From Isosphaeraceae bacterium (GTDB lineage: Bacteria; Planctomycetota; Planctomycetia; Isosphaerales; Isosphaeraceae): a stretch of DNA of 59,494 nucleotides. How positions within the stretch are numbered: the stretch's first letter is position 1; every line of letters starts with the position of its first letter. The translations under genes were made by a program, and so were the position numbers. Below, in pieces: positions 52,944-59,494 of the stretch. The notes under the pieces were generated by a model, which saw only the letters and a list, made by a program, of their open reading frames with translations, ran no database searches and was not told the DNA's origin. The stretch spans positions 1 through 59,494 of the forward strand of contig JAJPJC010000391.1 of NCBI GenBank assembly GCA_021324445.1, written 5' to 3'.

Positions 52944-53591
52944 ATGGCCACCGCCGCACCGAGAGTCCGCCGGCTCCGGCTCGGTCCCCGATCGGCCGGG
53001 CTGCTGCTCACCCCGGAGGAGTTCGACCGCGCCAGCGGCAAGAAAGGCTGGCGCTATGAGCTGATCAACGGAGTCCTTGTCGTATCACCAACCCCATCGC
53101 GCCAGGAGCGCCATCCCAACGACAAGTTGGGGCAATGGCTCGGGCATTACCAGGACAACCATCCCCAGGGCTCGTCGCTGGACTTGACGGTGCCCGAGGA
53201 GGAGATCCAGATCAACCAAGACCGTCGGCGGGTGGACCGGGCGATCTGGGCCGGGCTCGGACGCGATCCGGGGGAAACCGAGACGCCGACGATCGCCGTC
53301 GAATTCGTCTCCGAAGGGAAGGTCAACCAGGAGCGAGACTATGTCGCCAAGCGAGCCGAGTTTCGGGAGATTGGCGTCCGGGAATACTGGGTCATCGACC
53401 GCTTCCGCCGCACTCTGACCGTCTACATCTTCGGCGGCGCGCAGGACGAGGTGCGAGTCATCCCCGAGCCGCAGAAATACGAGACGCCCTTGCTCCCCGG
53501 CTTCGAGCTCGACGTGGCCCGGCTGCTGGCCTCTGCCGATCGTGGGGCCTGGAAGAAGCGACAGCGGAAGCCCCCGGGTGCGTCGGATTGA
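52944..53591 (+). CDS. Uma2 family endonuclease-like protein (DUF820)
   Basis: A 215-residue protein with a restriction-enzyme-like fold. Start ATG 52944 (GAGGG six bases upstream). Typical landmarks: LLTPEEFDRASGKKGWRYELINGVLVVSPTPS, RRVDRAIWAG with the Asp, TIAVEFVSEGKVNQERDYVAKRAEFREIGVREYWVIDR with the E-x-K pair. Uma2 proteins occur in large numbers in cyanobacteria and planctomycetes; their biological role is unknown. A C-terminal basic tail (KKRQRKPPG) follows. The purE gene begins 44 bases later in the same direction. Confidence 0.85.
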   Translation: MATAAPRVRRLRLGPRSAGLLLTPEEFDRASGKKGWRYELINGVLVVSPTPSRQERHPNDKLGQWLGHYQDNHPQGSSLDLTVPEEEIQINQDRRRVDRAIWAGLGRDPGETETPTIAVEFVSEGKVNQERDYVAKRAEFREIGVREYWVIDRFRRTLTVYIFGGAQDEVRVIPEPQKYETPLLPGFELDVARLLASADRGAWKKRQRKPPGASD

Positions 53592-53634
53592 TGGAGAGAG
53601 GCGGATTCGGTCCGGCGATTCGGGAGTCCAGGCG

Positions 53635-54132
53635 ATGGCGAGCGAGGTCCCGCGAGCCCCGCTGGTCGGCGTGGTAATGGGGAGCAAGTCGGACTGGGAG
53701 ACCCTGCGCCACGCCTGCGAGGTGCTGAGCGAGCTAGGCATCCCGTACGAGGCGAAAGTGGTCTCGGCGCACCGGACTCCCGAGCGGTTATATCGCTATG
53801 GCCGCGAGGCCGAAGCTCGCGGGCTGGAGGTCCTGATCGCCGGCGCGGGCGGGGCGGCGCATCTGCCGGGGATGCTGGCGGCGATCTCGATCCTGCCGGT
53901 TCTGGGCGTGCCGGTCGAGAGCAAGGTGCTGCGGGGGGTCGATTCGCTGCTGTCGATCGTCCAGATGCCGCGGGGCGTACCCGTCGGCACGCTGGCCATC
54001 GGCAGTTCCGGCGCGGCCAATGCCGGGATCCTCGCCGCGGCGATCCTGGCCCGGAAGTACCCCGCGATCCGAACGGCCCTCGCGGAACTGCGCCAGGCCC
54101 AGACCGACGCTGTGGGAGAGTCGCCCGAATGA
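53635..54132 (+). CDS. purE: 5-(carboxyamino)imidazole ribonucleotide mutase PurE
   Basis: A 165-residue cytoplasmic enzyme that converts N5-CAIR to CAIR in purine synthesis. Motifs: VGVVMGSKSDWETLRHACEVL for the nucleotide-phosphate loop, VVSAHRTPERLYRYG with the catalytic His, and AGAGGAAHLPGMLAAISILPVLGVPVES. Length is normal for class I PurE. GGGAG lies nine bases before the ATG at 53635. Its stop overlaps the start of purK by four bases. Confidence 0.95.
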   Translation: MASEVPRAPLVGVVMGSKSDWETLRHACEVLSELGIPYEAKVVSAHRTPERLYRYGREAEARGLEVLIAGAGGAAHLPGMLAAISILPVLGVPVESKVLRGVDSLLSIVQMPRGVPVGTLAIGSSGAANAGILAAAILARKYPAIRTALAELRQAQTDAVGESPE

Positions 54133-55346
54133 GCTCTGATGCCAGTCCCCCCGATGTCGCGGCCAGCGACCCTCTGTTCCCTCCCGCTGCGCTGGGCGTC
54201 ATCGGCAGCGGGCAACTGGGGCGGATGTTCATCCAGGCGGCGCAGCGGATGGGATACCGGGCCGGTGTGCTCAGCGAAGCCGAGGACACGCCGGCCGCGC
54301 AGGTGGCCCACTGGACGATCCTTGGCTATGACGACCACCTGCCGACCTTGCGGACCTTCGCCGAGCAGGCCGAAGCGGTCACGGTCGAGTTCGAGAACGT
54401 CTCGGCCCCCGCGCTGCGGTGGTTGGCCCGGCGCCGCGTGGTGCGTCCCGGCTGGCGGACCGTGTGGGTCTCCCAGAATCGGCTGCGGGAGAAGTCCTTC
54501 CTCGGCCGGCACGCGATCCCGCACGCGCCGTGGCGGCCGGTCCGCACCGGCGCGGAACTGGACTCGGCCATCCGGGCCCTGGGGCTGCCGATGATCCTCA
54601 AGACGGCCGCCTCCGGCTACGACGGCAAAGGGCAGATCTTCGTGGACCGAGCCGAAGCGGCGGCCGGCGCCTGGGCCCACCTGGGCCGGCGGCCGTGCGT
54701 GGCCGAGGCCTGGGTCGAGTTCGCCGCGGAGGTCTCGATCGTGGTGGCCCGCGGCCAGGACGGCGCCGCCGCCTGCTACCCGGTCGCGCTGAACCGCCAC
54801 CAGCGGCATATCCTCGACAGTACGCTGATGCCGGCCCCGGTCGGGCCGATCATCACCCAGGAGGCCCGCGCGCTGGCCCTGAGCACGGCCCAGGCCCTGG
54901 GGACCGTCGGCGTGCTGACGGTCGAGTTCTTCCTGACCGCCGCCGGCCAGTTGCTGGTCAATGAGCTGGCGCCCCGCCCGCACAACTCGGGCCACCTGAC
55001 CATCGAGGCGGCCGTCACCAGCCAGTTCGAACAACAGGTCCGGGCCCTCTGCGGGCTCCCGCTGGGTTCGACCGAGCTGGTCACCCCCGCGGCGATGGTC
55101 AACCTGCTCGGCGACCTGTGGAGCCAGGCCGGCGGCCAGCCGCGCTGGGAGGCCGCCCTCCGCGCCGATCCCGGCGTCGCGCTGCACCTTTATGGCAAGC
55201 GCGCGCCGGCTCCAGGGCGGAAGATGGGCCACCTGACCGTGCTCGATCCCGATCCTCAGAACGCACTGTTCCGGGCCCTGGCCGCCCGACGGGCCCTGGT
55301 GAGTTCACCGACATGCACTTTGCCCAGCCTGCCTGGCTCTGGTTGA
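54129..55346 (+). CDS. purK: 5-(carboxyamino)imidazole ribonucleotide synthase PurK
   Basis: A 405-residue ATP-grasp ligase that adds bicarbonate to AIR to make N5-CAIR for PurE. Motifs: GVIGSGQLGRMFIQAAQRMGYRAGVLSEAEDTPAAQVA at the N-terminus, GLPMILKTAASGYDGKGQIFV (ATP-binding lysine and loop), VNELAPRPHNSGHLTIEAAVTSQFEQ near the C-terminus. It has a 10-residue longer N-terminus than usual. The ATGA overlap with purE gives translational coupling, and its 3' end overlaps the next VWA gene by 34 bases. Confidence 0.95.
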   Translation: MSSDASPPDVAASDPLFPPAALGVIGSGQLGRMFIQAAQRMGYRAGVLSEAEDTPAAQVAHWTILGYDDHLPTLRTFAEQAEAVTVEFENVSAPALRWLARRRVVRPGWRTVWVSQNRLREKSFLGRHAIPHAPWRPVRTGAELDSAIRALGLPMILKTAASGYDGKGQIFVDRAEAAAGAWAHLGRRPCVAEAWVEFAAEVSIVVARGQDGAAACYPVALNRHQRHILDSTLMPAPVGPIITQEARALALSTAQALGTVGVLTVEFFLTAAGQLLVNELAPRPHNSGHLTIEAAVTSQFEQQVRALCGLPLGSTELVTPAAMVNLLGDLWSQAGGQPRWEAALRADPGVALHLYGKRAPAPGRKMGHLTVLDPDPQNALFRALAARRALVSSPTCTLPSLPGSG

Positions 55347-56311
55347 TGGTCTTGATGCCGTTGCCCTGGCTACTGGAGCGGTCGCGGCCGCGGATCGCCT
55401 GGCCCGGGTTCGAGGGATTTCCCCCGCGCCGGCGGCTGGGCTGGGTCTGGCTGCGGACCGTGCCGGCGGTGTTCCGCGGGCTGGCGATCGCCGCGCTGGC
55501 CGTGGCGCTGGCGCGGCCCCAGACCGTCGGCGGCCAGACCCGGATCGCCGGCCAGGGGGTCGCCATCGTCGTGGCGCTCGATCAGAGCTCGAGCATGAAA
55601 ACCGTCGACTTCCCGGCCGACCGCGGCACGCGGACCATCTCCCGGCTGGACGCGGCCAAGACGACCTTCATCCGCTTCGTCGAGGGCCGGCCGGACGACC
55701 TCATCGGCCTGGTCGCCTTCGCCAACTATCCCGACCTGGTCTGGCCGGCGACTCTGACCCACTCGGTCCTGATCGAGCGGGCCCGCGACCTCCGCCCGGC
55801 GCGGCCGCTGGATGACGGGACGAACATCGGCAACGCGATCGTCTGGGGGCTGGAGGCCCTGCTCGAGGTCTCCCCCAGGAAAAAAGTCCTGGTGCTCCTG
55901 ACCGACGGCAACAACGAGCCGGCCGGCCCGGCGGTCGATCCCGAGTCGGCGGCCACCCTGGTCCGGGACTGGGGCGTCGTTCTGCACACCATCGCGATCG
56001 GCCGGCCCGGGGGCGTCGTTCATGGCCTCGAGCGCAAGTCCAACTTGCCGTTCATCGCCGAGGTCTCCGGACCGAATCTCCCCCTGCTGGAGCGCCTGGC
56101 TGAGCGGACCGGCGGCATCTGCTTCGCCGCCACCGACACCGAGGGCTTGACCGCGGTTTTCCGCAGGATCGATGAGCTGGAGAAGAGCCCGGTTCGCGGC
56201 CGGATCCTCACGCGATATGATGAACATTATGCCGTCTGGGCCGGTCTGGCACTGGCCCTGCTGGTCTTCGACCGGCTCCTCGCCCTGGGACGGCTGCGGC
56301 GGTTGCCATGA
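55313..56311 (+). CDS. BatA-like VWA-domain membrane protein
   Basis: A 332-residue inner-membrane protein. It begins MHFAQPAWLWLMVLMPLPWLLERSRP, the typical BatA/BatB membrane start, has a second helix near residue 60, then a von Willebrand A domain with a complete MIDAS (ALDQSSSM, giving DxSxS; later TDGNNEP), and a third membrane helix near the C-terminus. Bat proteins work with MoxR ATPases and may remodel periplasmic proteins; no MoxR gene is in the window. The start is within the end of purK (34-base overlap), so this gene is expressed with the purine genes. Confidence 0.82.
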   Translation: MHFAQPAWLWLMVLMPLPWLLERSRPRIAWPGFEGFPPRRRLGWVWLRTVPAVFRGLAIAALAVALARPQTVGGQTRIAGQGVAIVVALDQSSSMKTVDFPADRGTRTISRLDAAKTTFIRFVEGRPDDLIGLVAFANYPDLVWPATLTHSVLIERARDLRPARPLDDGTNIGNAIVWGLEALLEVSPRKKVLVLLTDGNNEPAGPAVDPESAATLVRDWGVVLHTIAIGRPGGVVHGLERKSNLPFIAEVSGPNLPLLERLAERTGGICFAATDTEGLTAVFRRIDELEKSPVRGRILTRYDEHYAVWAGLALALLVFDRLLALGRLRRLP

Positions 56312-56369
56312 CCTGACCTGGGGCGGCCCGGCCCGGCCCGGTCCGGCGGCTTCGTGCCGAGGGGATTGC

Positions 56370-58307
56370 TTGACTTTCGCGCAACCGCAACAACTCTGGC
56401 TCTTGCTCGCCTTCCCGGTCCTGGTGCTCTGGGCGTTTCGGGGCCGGCTGCGGCGTCGGCGCGGTTGGGAGGCGCTGGCGCAGCGGGGTCGCGCGCCGCG
56501 CGAGGGGACCGTGTGGTGGCTGGGCTCGGTCGCCTGCCTCATCGTGGCGCTGGCACAGCCGAAGTGGGGCCGCCTGGGGGGCCCTCCCCCGCCACCGGGC
56601 CACGACGTGATTTTGGTCATCGACGTGAGCCGGAGCATGGGCGTCGAAGATGCGGTGCCCAACCGGCTGGCCGTGGCGCGGGAAGCGGCCGCGAGCCTGG
56701 TCGATGCCTTGATCGACCAGCCGGCGGACCGAGCCGCGGTGGTCGCCTTCGCCGGACGCGGCGTGCTCCGCTGCCCGCTGACCGAGAACCTGGGCGCCGT
56801 GCTCGAGGCTCTGCAACACCTGCAACCGGGCGGGGTCCAGCCCGGTGGGACCGACCTCGGCGCCGGCCTGGACGCGGCTCTCGAGGCCATCGACGCCCAG
56901 GAACATGCTCAGGGAGTGGCCGTCGTGGTCTTCTCCGATGGCGAGGACCTGGCCGATCGGTGGCGGCCTCGGCTGGAACGGCTCCTCCAGCAGGGGGTGG
57001 TGGTTCATGCCGTCACCGTCGGCGACAACCAGGAGGGCCACCCGGTCCCCTCCGGGGCCGGCAGCACGCCTCTGGTGTATCACGGCGAGCCGGTCCGGTC
57101 GCGCCGCGACGATTCCCGGCTCGAGGAGATCGCGCACCAGACCGGGGGAGCGATTATCCGCCTGGGTCTGACCTCGGGCAACCTGGGCACGCTGTACCGG
57201 ACCCGGATCGAGCCGGCGGTTCGCCAGCGGCGGGCGTTCTCCCGGCCGGCCGACCAGGCCGAGCAGTTCCCGCTCTTCTTGATCGCCGCCGCGGCCTTGC
57301 TCCTGGCCGGCTGCTGGCCGCCAGGGCGTGGCTGGTCCTGGCGCGGGAGCTGGACTTGGCCCGGCACCGGGTCGTGGCGCCGGCTCGTCAAGGCCCTGCC
57401 GCGAGCCGCGATCGTGCTCGCGGTGGCCGGCGCCACGCCCGGCGCCGGCCAGGCACCGACTCCCGCCGAGGATCCGGGAGGGTCGCGTTCCTCTTCCCCC
57501 CTTGATGAGGGGGGGGCAGGGGGGGTGAGAGCGGCAGGGTCCGAGCGCTGGCAATCGGCCGCCGAGGCCGTGGCGCGCGGGCGGGCCGCCTATGCCAGCA
57601 ACCAATTCGCCCAGGCCCTGGCCGCCTTCGAGGCGGCGATCCTCCGGGCGCCGACGGCCGCGGTGCCGCGCTACAATGCGGCTGCCGTCCTCTTCCAGCT
57701 CAAGCGTTACGACGAGGCCCGCGGGCGCTATCTCGAGGCGCGCCAGTACGCCGATCGCGCGTTGACGACCAAGATCGACTATGCCCTGGGCAACACGGCC
57801 CTGGCCCAAGGAGACCTTCCCACGGCGATCAGCGCCTACACCGACTGCATCAGCTCGACGGCCCGCGGCGCCGACCTGGATACCGTCCGACACTACGCCC
57901 AGGACAACCGCGCCTTTGCCATCGCGCAGGCCCAGTCGCTGGCGGCCCCGCAAGGCCCAGGCGCCGAGGACCCACCCCAGTCCCGGCGGCCCGACCGGCG
58001 CCGGGCGCCCCAACGCACGCCCGGTGACGACGAGACTCCACCCGAGGGCCAGCCTGAGGCCGGGACGCAACCCGGTGGGCTCAGCCCGGATGACGTCGCG
58101 AAAGCCGCCGGCCCGGACCGGCTGAAACAGCGGCGGCGCCGCATCGGCGCCGCGGGCGGCAGCCGCACGGCGCCGCCCGGTGCGCCCGGCGAATCGCCCG
58201 AGGATCGGCTCGAGACGGCGCTGGAGAACATCCGCGCCGCCCAGAAGCGGCGGCTCCCCGACGAGCCGCCTCCAGCGTCCGCTCACGACGATCGGAAGGA
58301 CTGGTAA
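56370..58307 (+). CDS. BatB/BatC-like protein: VWA plus TPR fusion
   Basis: A 645-residue membrane protein beginning at a TTG (56370) with GAGGGG five bases upstream. It starts MTFAQPQQLWLLLAFPVLVLWAFRGRLRRRRGWEALAQRG, then a second helix, a VWA domain with an intact MIDAS (VIDVSRSM), a third helix at about 358-376, a short linker with an inserted palindromic sequence, and a TPR domain (ASNQFAQALAAFEAAILRAPTAAVPRYNAAAVLFQLKRYDEARGRY). The acidic/basic Pro-rich tail is low-complexity. Bacteroidetes encode BatB and BatC as separate genes; here they are fused. It follows the BatA-like gene. Confidence 0.82.
   Translation: MTFAQPQQLWLLLAFPVLVLWAFRGRLRRRRGWEALAQRGRAPREGTVWWLGSVACLIVALAQPKWGRLGGPPPPPGHDVILVIDVSRSMGVEDAVPNRLAVAREAAASLVDALIDQPADRAAVVAFAGRGVLRCPLTENLGAVLEALQHLQPGGVQPGGTDLGAGLDAALEAIDAQEHAQGVAVVVFSDGEDLADRWRPRLERLLQQGVVVHAVTVGDNQEGHPVPSGAGSTPLVYHGEPVRSRRDDSRLEEIAHQTGGAIIRLGLTSGNLGTLYRTRIEPAVRQRRAFSRPADQAEQFPLFLIAAAALLLAGCWPPGRGWSWRGSWTWPGTGSWRRLVKALPRAAIVLAVAGATPGAGQAPTPAEDPGGSRSSSPLDEGGAGGVRAAGSERWQSAAEAVARGRAAYASNQFAQALAAFEAAILRAPTAAVPRYNAAAVLFQLKRYDEARGRYLEARQYADRALTTKIDYALGNTALAQGDLPTAISAYTDCISSTARGADLDTVRHYAQDNRAFAIAQAQSLAAPQGPGAEDPPQSRRPDRRRAPQRTPGDDETPPEGQPEAGTQPGGLSPDDVAKAAGPDRLKQRRRRIGAAGGSRTAPPGAPGESPEDRLETALENIRAAQKRRLPDEPPPASAHDDRKDW
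57496..57529. repeat. CCCCCC-TTGATGA-GGGGGG type repeat inside a coding region
   Basis: Seven-base stem CCCCCCT (57496-57502) pairs with AGGGGGG (57508-57514), followed by CAGGGGGGGTGAGAG. Similar C-run/G-run words with GGTGAGAG ends are scattered in many bacterial genomes. Here it lies in frame in the linker between the VWA and TPR parts of the Bat-like protein and codes for SSPLDEGGAGGVRAAG. Confidence 0.7.
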
Positions 58308-58371
58308 GCGACGGCAGCGGGGCGACGTCCCGAGCCGCGCCGCGGGTGGGGAGGGAACGCAACTCCTCGCC

Positions 58372-59238
58372 TCAGGGCTCTCTCACCACCGAACCGCTGG
58401 TCTCGCACAGGGCGCCGATCAGTTTCTGGAGTGCCTGGTTTTCCAGCTGGCGGACCCGCTCGCGCGTCAGGCCCAGGGACTCGCCGACTTCGCGCAACGT
58501 CATGGGTTCATACGCCTCCAGACCGAACCGCATGCGAATGACCGCGGCCTCCCGTTGGTCCAGGTCGTCGATGTGCTCGAAGATGCGGTCCAGGTCGTCG
58601 GCCTCGATCATCTGGAGCTCCGGGGCCTTGCTCCGATCATCCGTCAGGACGTCATCCAGCGCCGGCCCCTCCTCCTGGAGATTCTCGCTGTGGGGCGTCA
58701 AGTTGTTGACCCGGATGGCCTTGGCGACGATGCCAATCTTCCGCTTGGAGAGCCGCAGGGCCTTGCCGACCTCCTCGGGCGTCGGCGGCCGGCCCAGCCG
58801 TTCGCCCAGCACGGTCGAGGCCCGCTTCCACTTCGAGAGCAGGCTGACCATGTAGGCCGGCAGCCGGATCGGCTTGCCCGTATTCATCACCGCCCGGCGG
58901 ATCGATTGCTTGATCCAGTAGCTGGCGTAGGTGGAAAACCGCGTGTCCATCATGCCGTCGAACCCCTCGACCGCACGCATCAACCCAAGGTTTCCCTCCT
59001 CGATCAAGTCCTCCAAGCTCAACCCCTTTCCCAGGTATCCCCGCGCGATGTTCACCACCAGCCGAAGATTGGCCTTGACCATGTGCTCACGGGCATAGGG
59101 ATCGCCCTCGGCCACGCGCTCGGCCAGAACCCGCTCCTGCTCGGCCGAGAGCAACGGTGTGTCATTGATGTCCTGGAGATAAATCTGCAAGGGCGAGGAG
59201 GGATGAAGATCCCGGCGCTCGGTCCGGCGAGACGGCAT
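58372..59238 (-). CDS. RNA polymerase sigma factor, RpoD-like (sigma-70 group 2)
   Basis: A 288-residue sigma factor with regions 1.2 to 4.2 but no region 1.1 or long non-conserved region, as in alternative RpoD-like factors. Region 1.2: PLQIYLQDINDTPLLSAEQERVLAERVAEGD. Region 2: ANLRLVVNIARGYLGKGLSLEDLIEEGNLGLMRAVEGFD, with the -10 recognition helix TRFSTYASYWIKQSIRRAV. Region 4 ends in EPMTLREVGESLGLTRERVRQLENQALQKLI, the -35 binding helix. It should recognise promoters close to the housekeeping consensus. Divergent from the gene at 59462; long A-tracts lie upstream. Confidence 0.93.
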   Translation of the reverse strand: MPSRRTERRDLHPSSPLQIYLQDINDTPLLSAEQERVLAERVAEGDPYAREHMVKANLRLVVNIARGYLGKGLSLEDLIEEGNLGLMRAVEGFDGMMDTRFSTYASYWIKQSIRRAVMNTGKPIRLPAYMVSLLSKWKRASTVLGERLGRPPTPEEVGKALRLSKRKIGIVAKAIRVNNLTPHSENLQEEGPALDDVLTDDRSKAPELQMIEADDLDRIFEHIDDLDQREAAVIRMRFGLEAYEPMTLREVGESLGLTRERVRQLENQALQKLIGALCETSGSVVREP

Positions 59239-59461
59239 GGCGGATCGCTCCCAGAAGCATTTTTCCTTGGCGTGGTAAGATCATGGATGCACGCGTAGAC
59301 CTGGCGTTCATCCCGGGGCCGGCGGTCGCACCGACGGGGCTCTGCCAAAAAAACCTAGAACACGGTGCGGTGCTGTCAACTCGGTTTAAAAAAAACTAGG
59401 ATGGCAAACTTAGCTGAGGCCGGGAGCGTAGAAAGGGGGTAGCCACAAAAGGAGGCCCTCC
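59239..59461. promoter_or_regulatory. Divergent promoter region with A-tracts
   Basis: Two A-tracts of seven and eight bases (59347-59353 and 59388-59395) are each followed by CCTAG or CTAGG, unusual in this GC-rich context. They probably mark promoter or curved DNA between the sigma-factor gene and the next gene on the plus strand. No exact -10/-35 assignment is made. Confidence 0.4.
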
Positions 59462-59494
59462 ATGCGTAAACGACGACGACCGCGCCCGCAACCC
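59462..59494 (+). CDS. Start of a gene cut by the window end
   Basis: GGAGG at 59451-59455 stands six bases before an ATG at 59462, followed by eleven open codons beginning MRKRRRPRPQP. The basic start might be a ribosomal or DNA-binding protein or the n-region of an exported one; too short to assign. Confidence 0.45.
   Translation, partial: MRKRRRPRPQP

Noticed and set aside
59340..59400. A-tracts with CCTAG/CTAGG considered as an origin or partition site.
   Set aside because: Only two copies, no DnaA-box cluster or ParB-type 16-mer is visible; a promoter region is the simpler reading.

Overview
This window is GC-rich bacterial DNA that reads as a member of the Planctomycetes, most likely an Isosphaeraceae-type organism. 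The grounds are: a giant Ser/Thr kinase with a DWG motif and a WD40 tail; a surface protein with an LEPR-like N-terminal motif; TPR/VWA proteins resembling Bat proteins; DUF1559-free but Tat- or Sec-exported Gfo/Idh/MocA oxidoreductases; DUF255 and DUF4058 proteins; and scattered short palindromic repeats between genes. This is inference from families and style; no rRNA or tRNA gene is present to confirm it.

Layout. 1-8.3 kb: acetamidase/formamidase, a DapA-like lyase followed by an amidohydrolase, and a 1466-residue kinase-WD40 receptor. 8.3-16.8 kb: cell-envelope genes (exported RidA-like protein, GT39-type membrane glycosyltransferase, AsmA-like protein, GT4 glycosyltransferase, flippase). 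17.4-24 kb: RecQ helicase, a decayed gene, a lipoprotein, a LEPR-type surface protein, a tandem PilZ-like protein and a bestrophin-like channel. 24.2-31.6 kb: a CHAT-domain lipoprotein followed by an exported M48 metalloprotease, then a DUF255 thioredoxin-like protein.

31.8-41.3 kb is the accessory region: a ParDE-like pair, an AbiEi-type antitoxin followed only by a stump of its AbiEii partner, a PLD-helicase-DUF3427 protein, an overlapping pair of small genes that look like a toxin-antitoxin unit with a second, broken copy of its junction 2.8 kb away, a TPR-redoxin protein, and a nucleotidyltransferase with a fused helical N-terminus.

41.3-52.8 kb is mainly carbohydrate-related: two Gfo/Idh/MocA oxidoreductases, a GT4 glycosyltransferase with a long helical-toroid C-terminus, and two GH130 mannoside phosphorylase-like proteins, interrupted by a 5'-truncated HTH gene and an exported TlpA-like protein. 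52.8-58.3 kb: DUF4058, Uma2, purE-purK, and two VWA genes that continue the purEK transcription unit. 58.4 kb to the end: an RpoD-like sigma factor and the start of one more gene.

The most unusual points are a family of hairpins that share a TGAC loop but have different stems, the CHAT/M48 pair, the candidate overlapping toxin-antitoxin unit with its fossil copy, the degraded AbiE operon, and the GT4-toroid/GH130 cluster.
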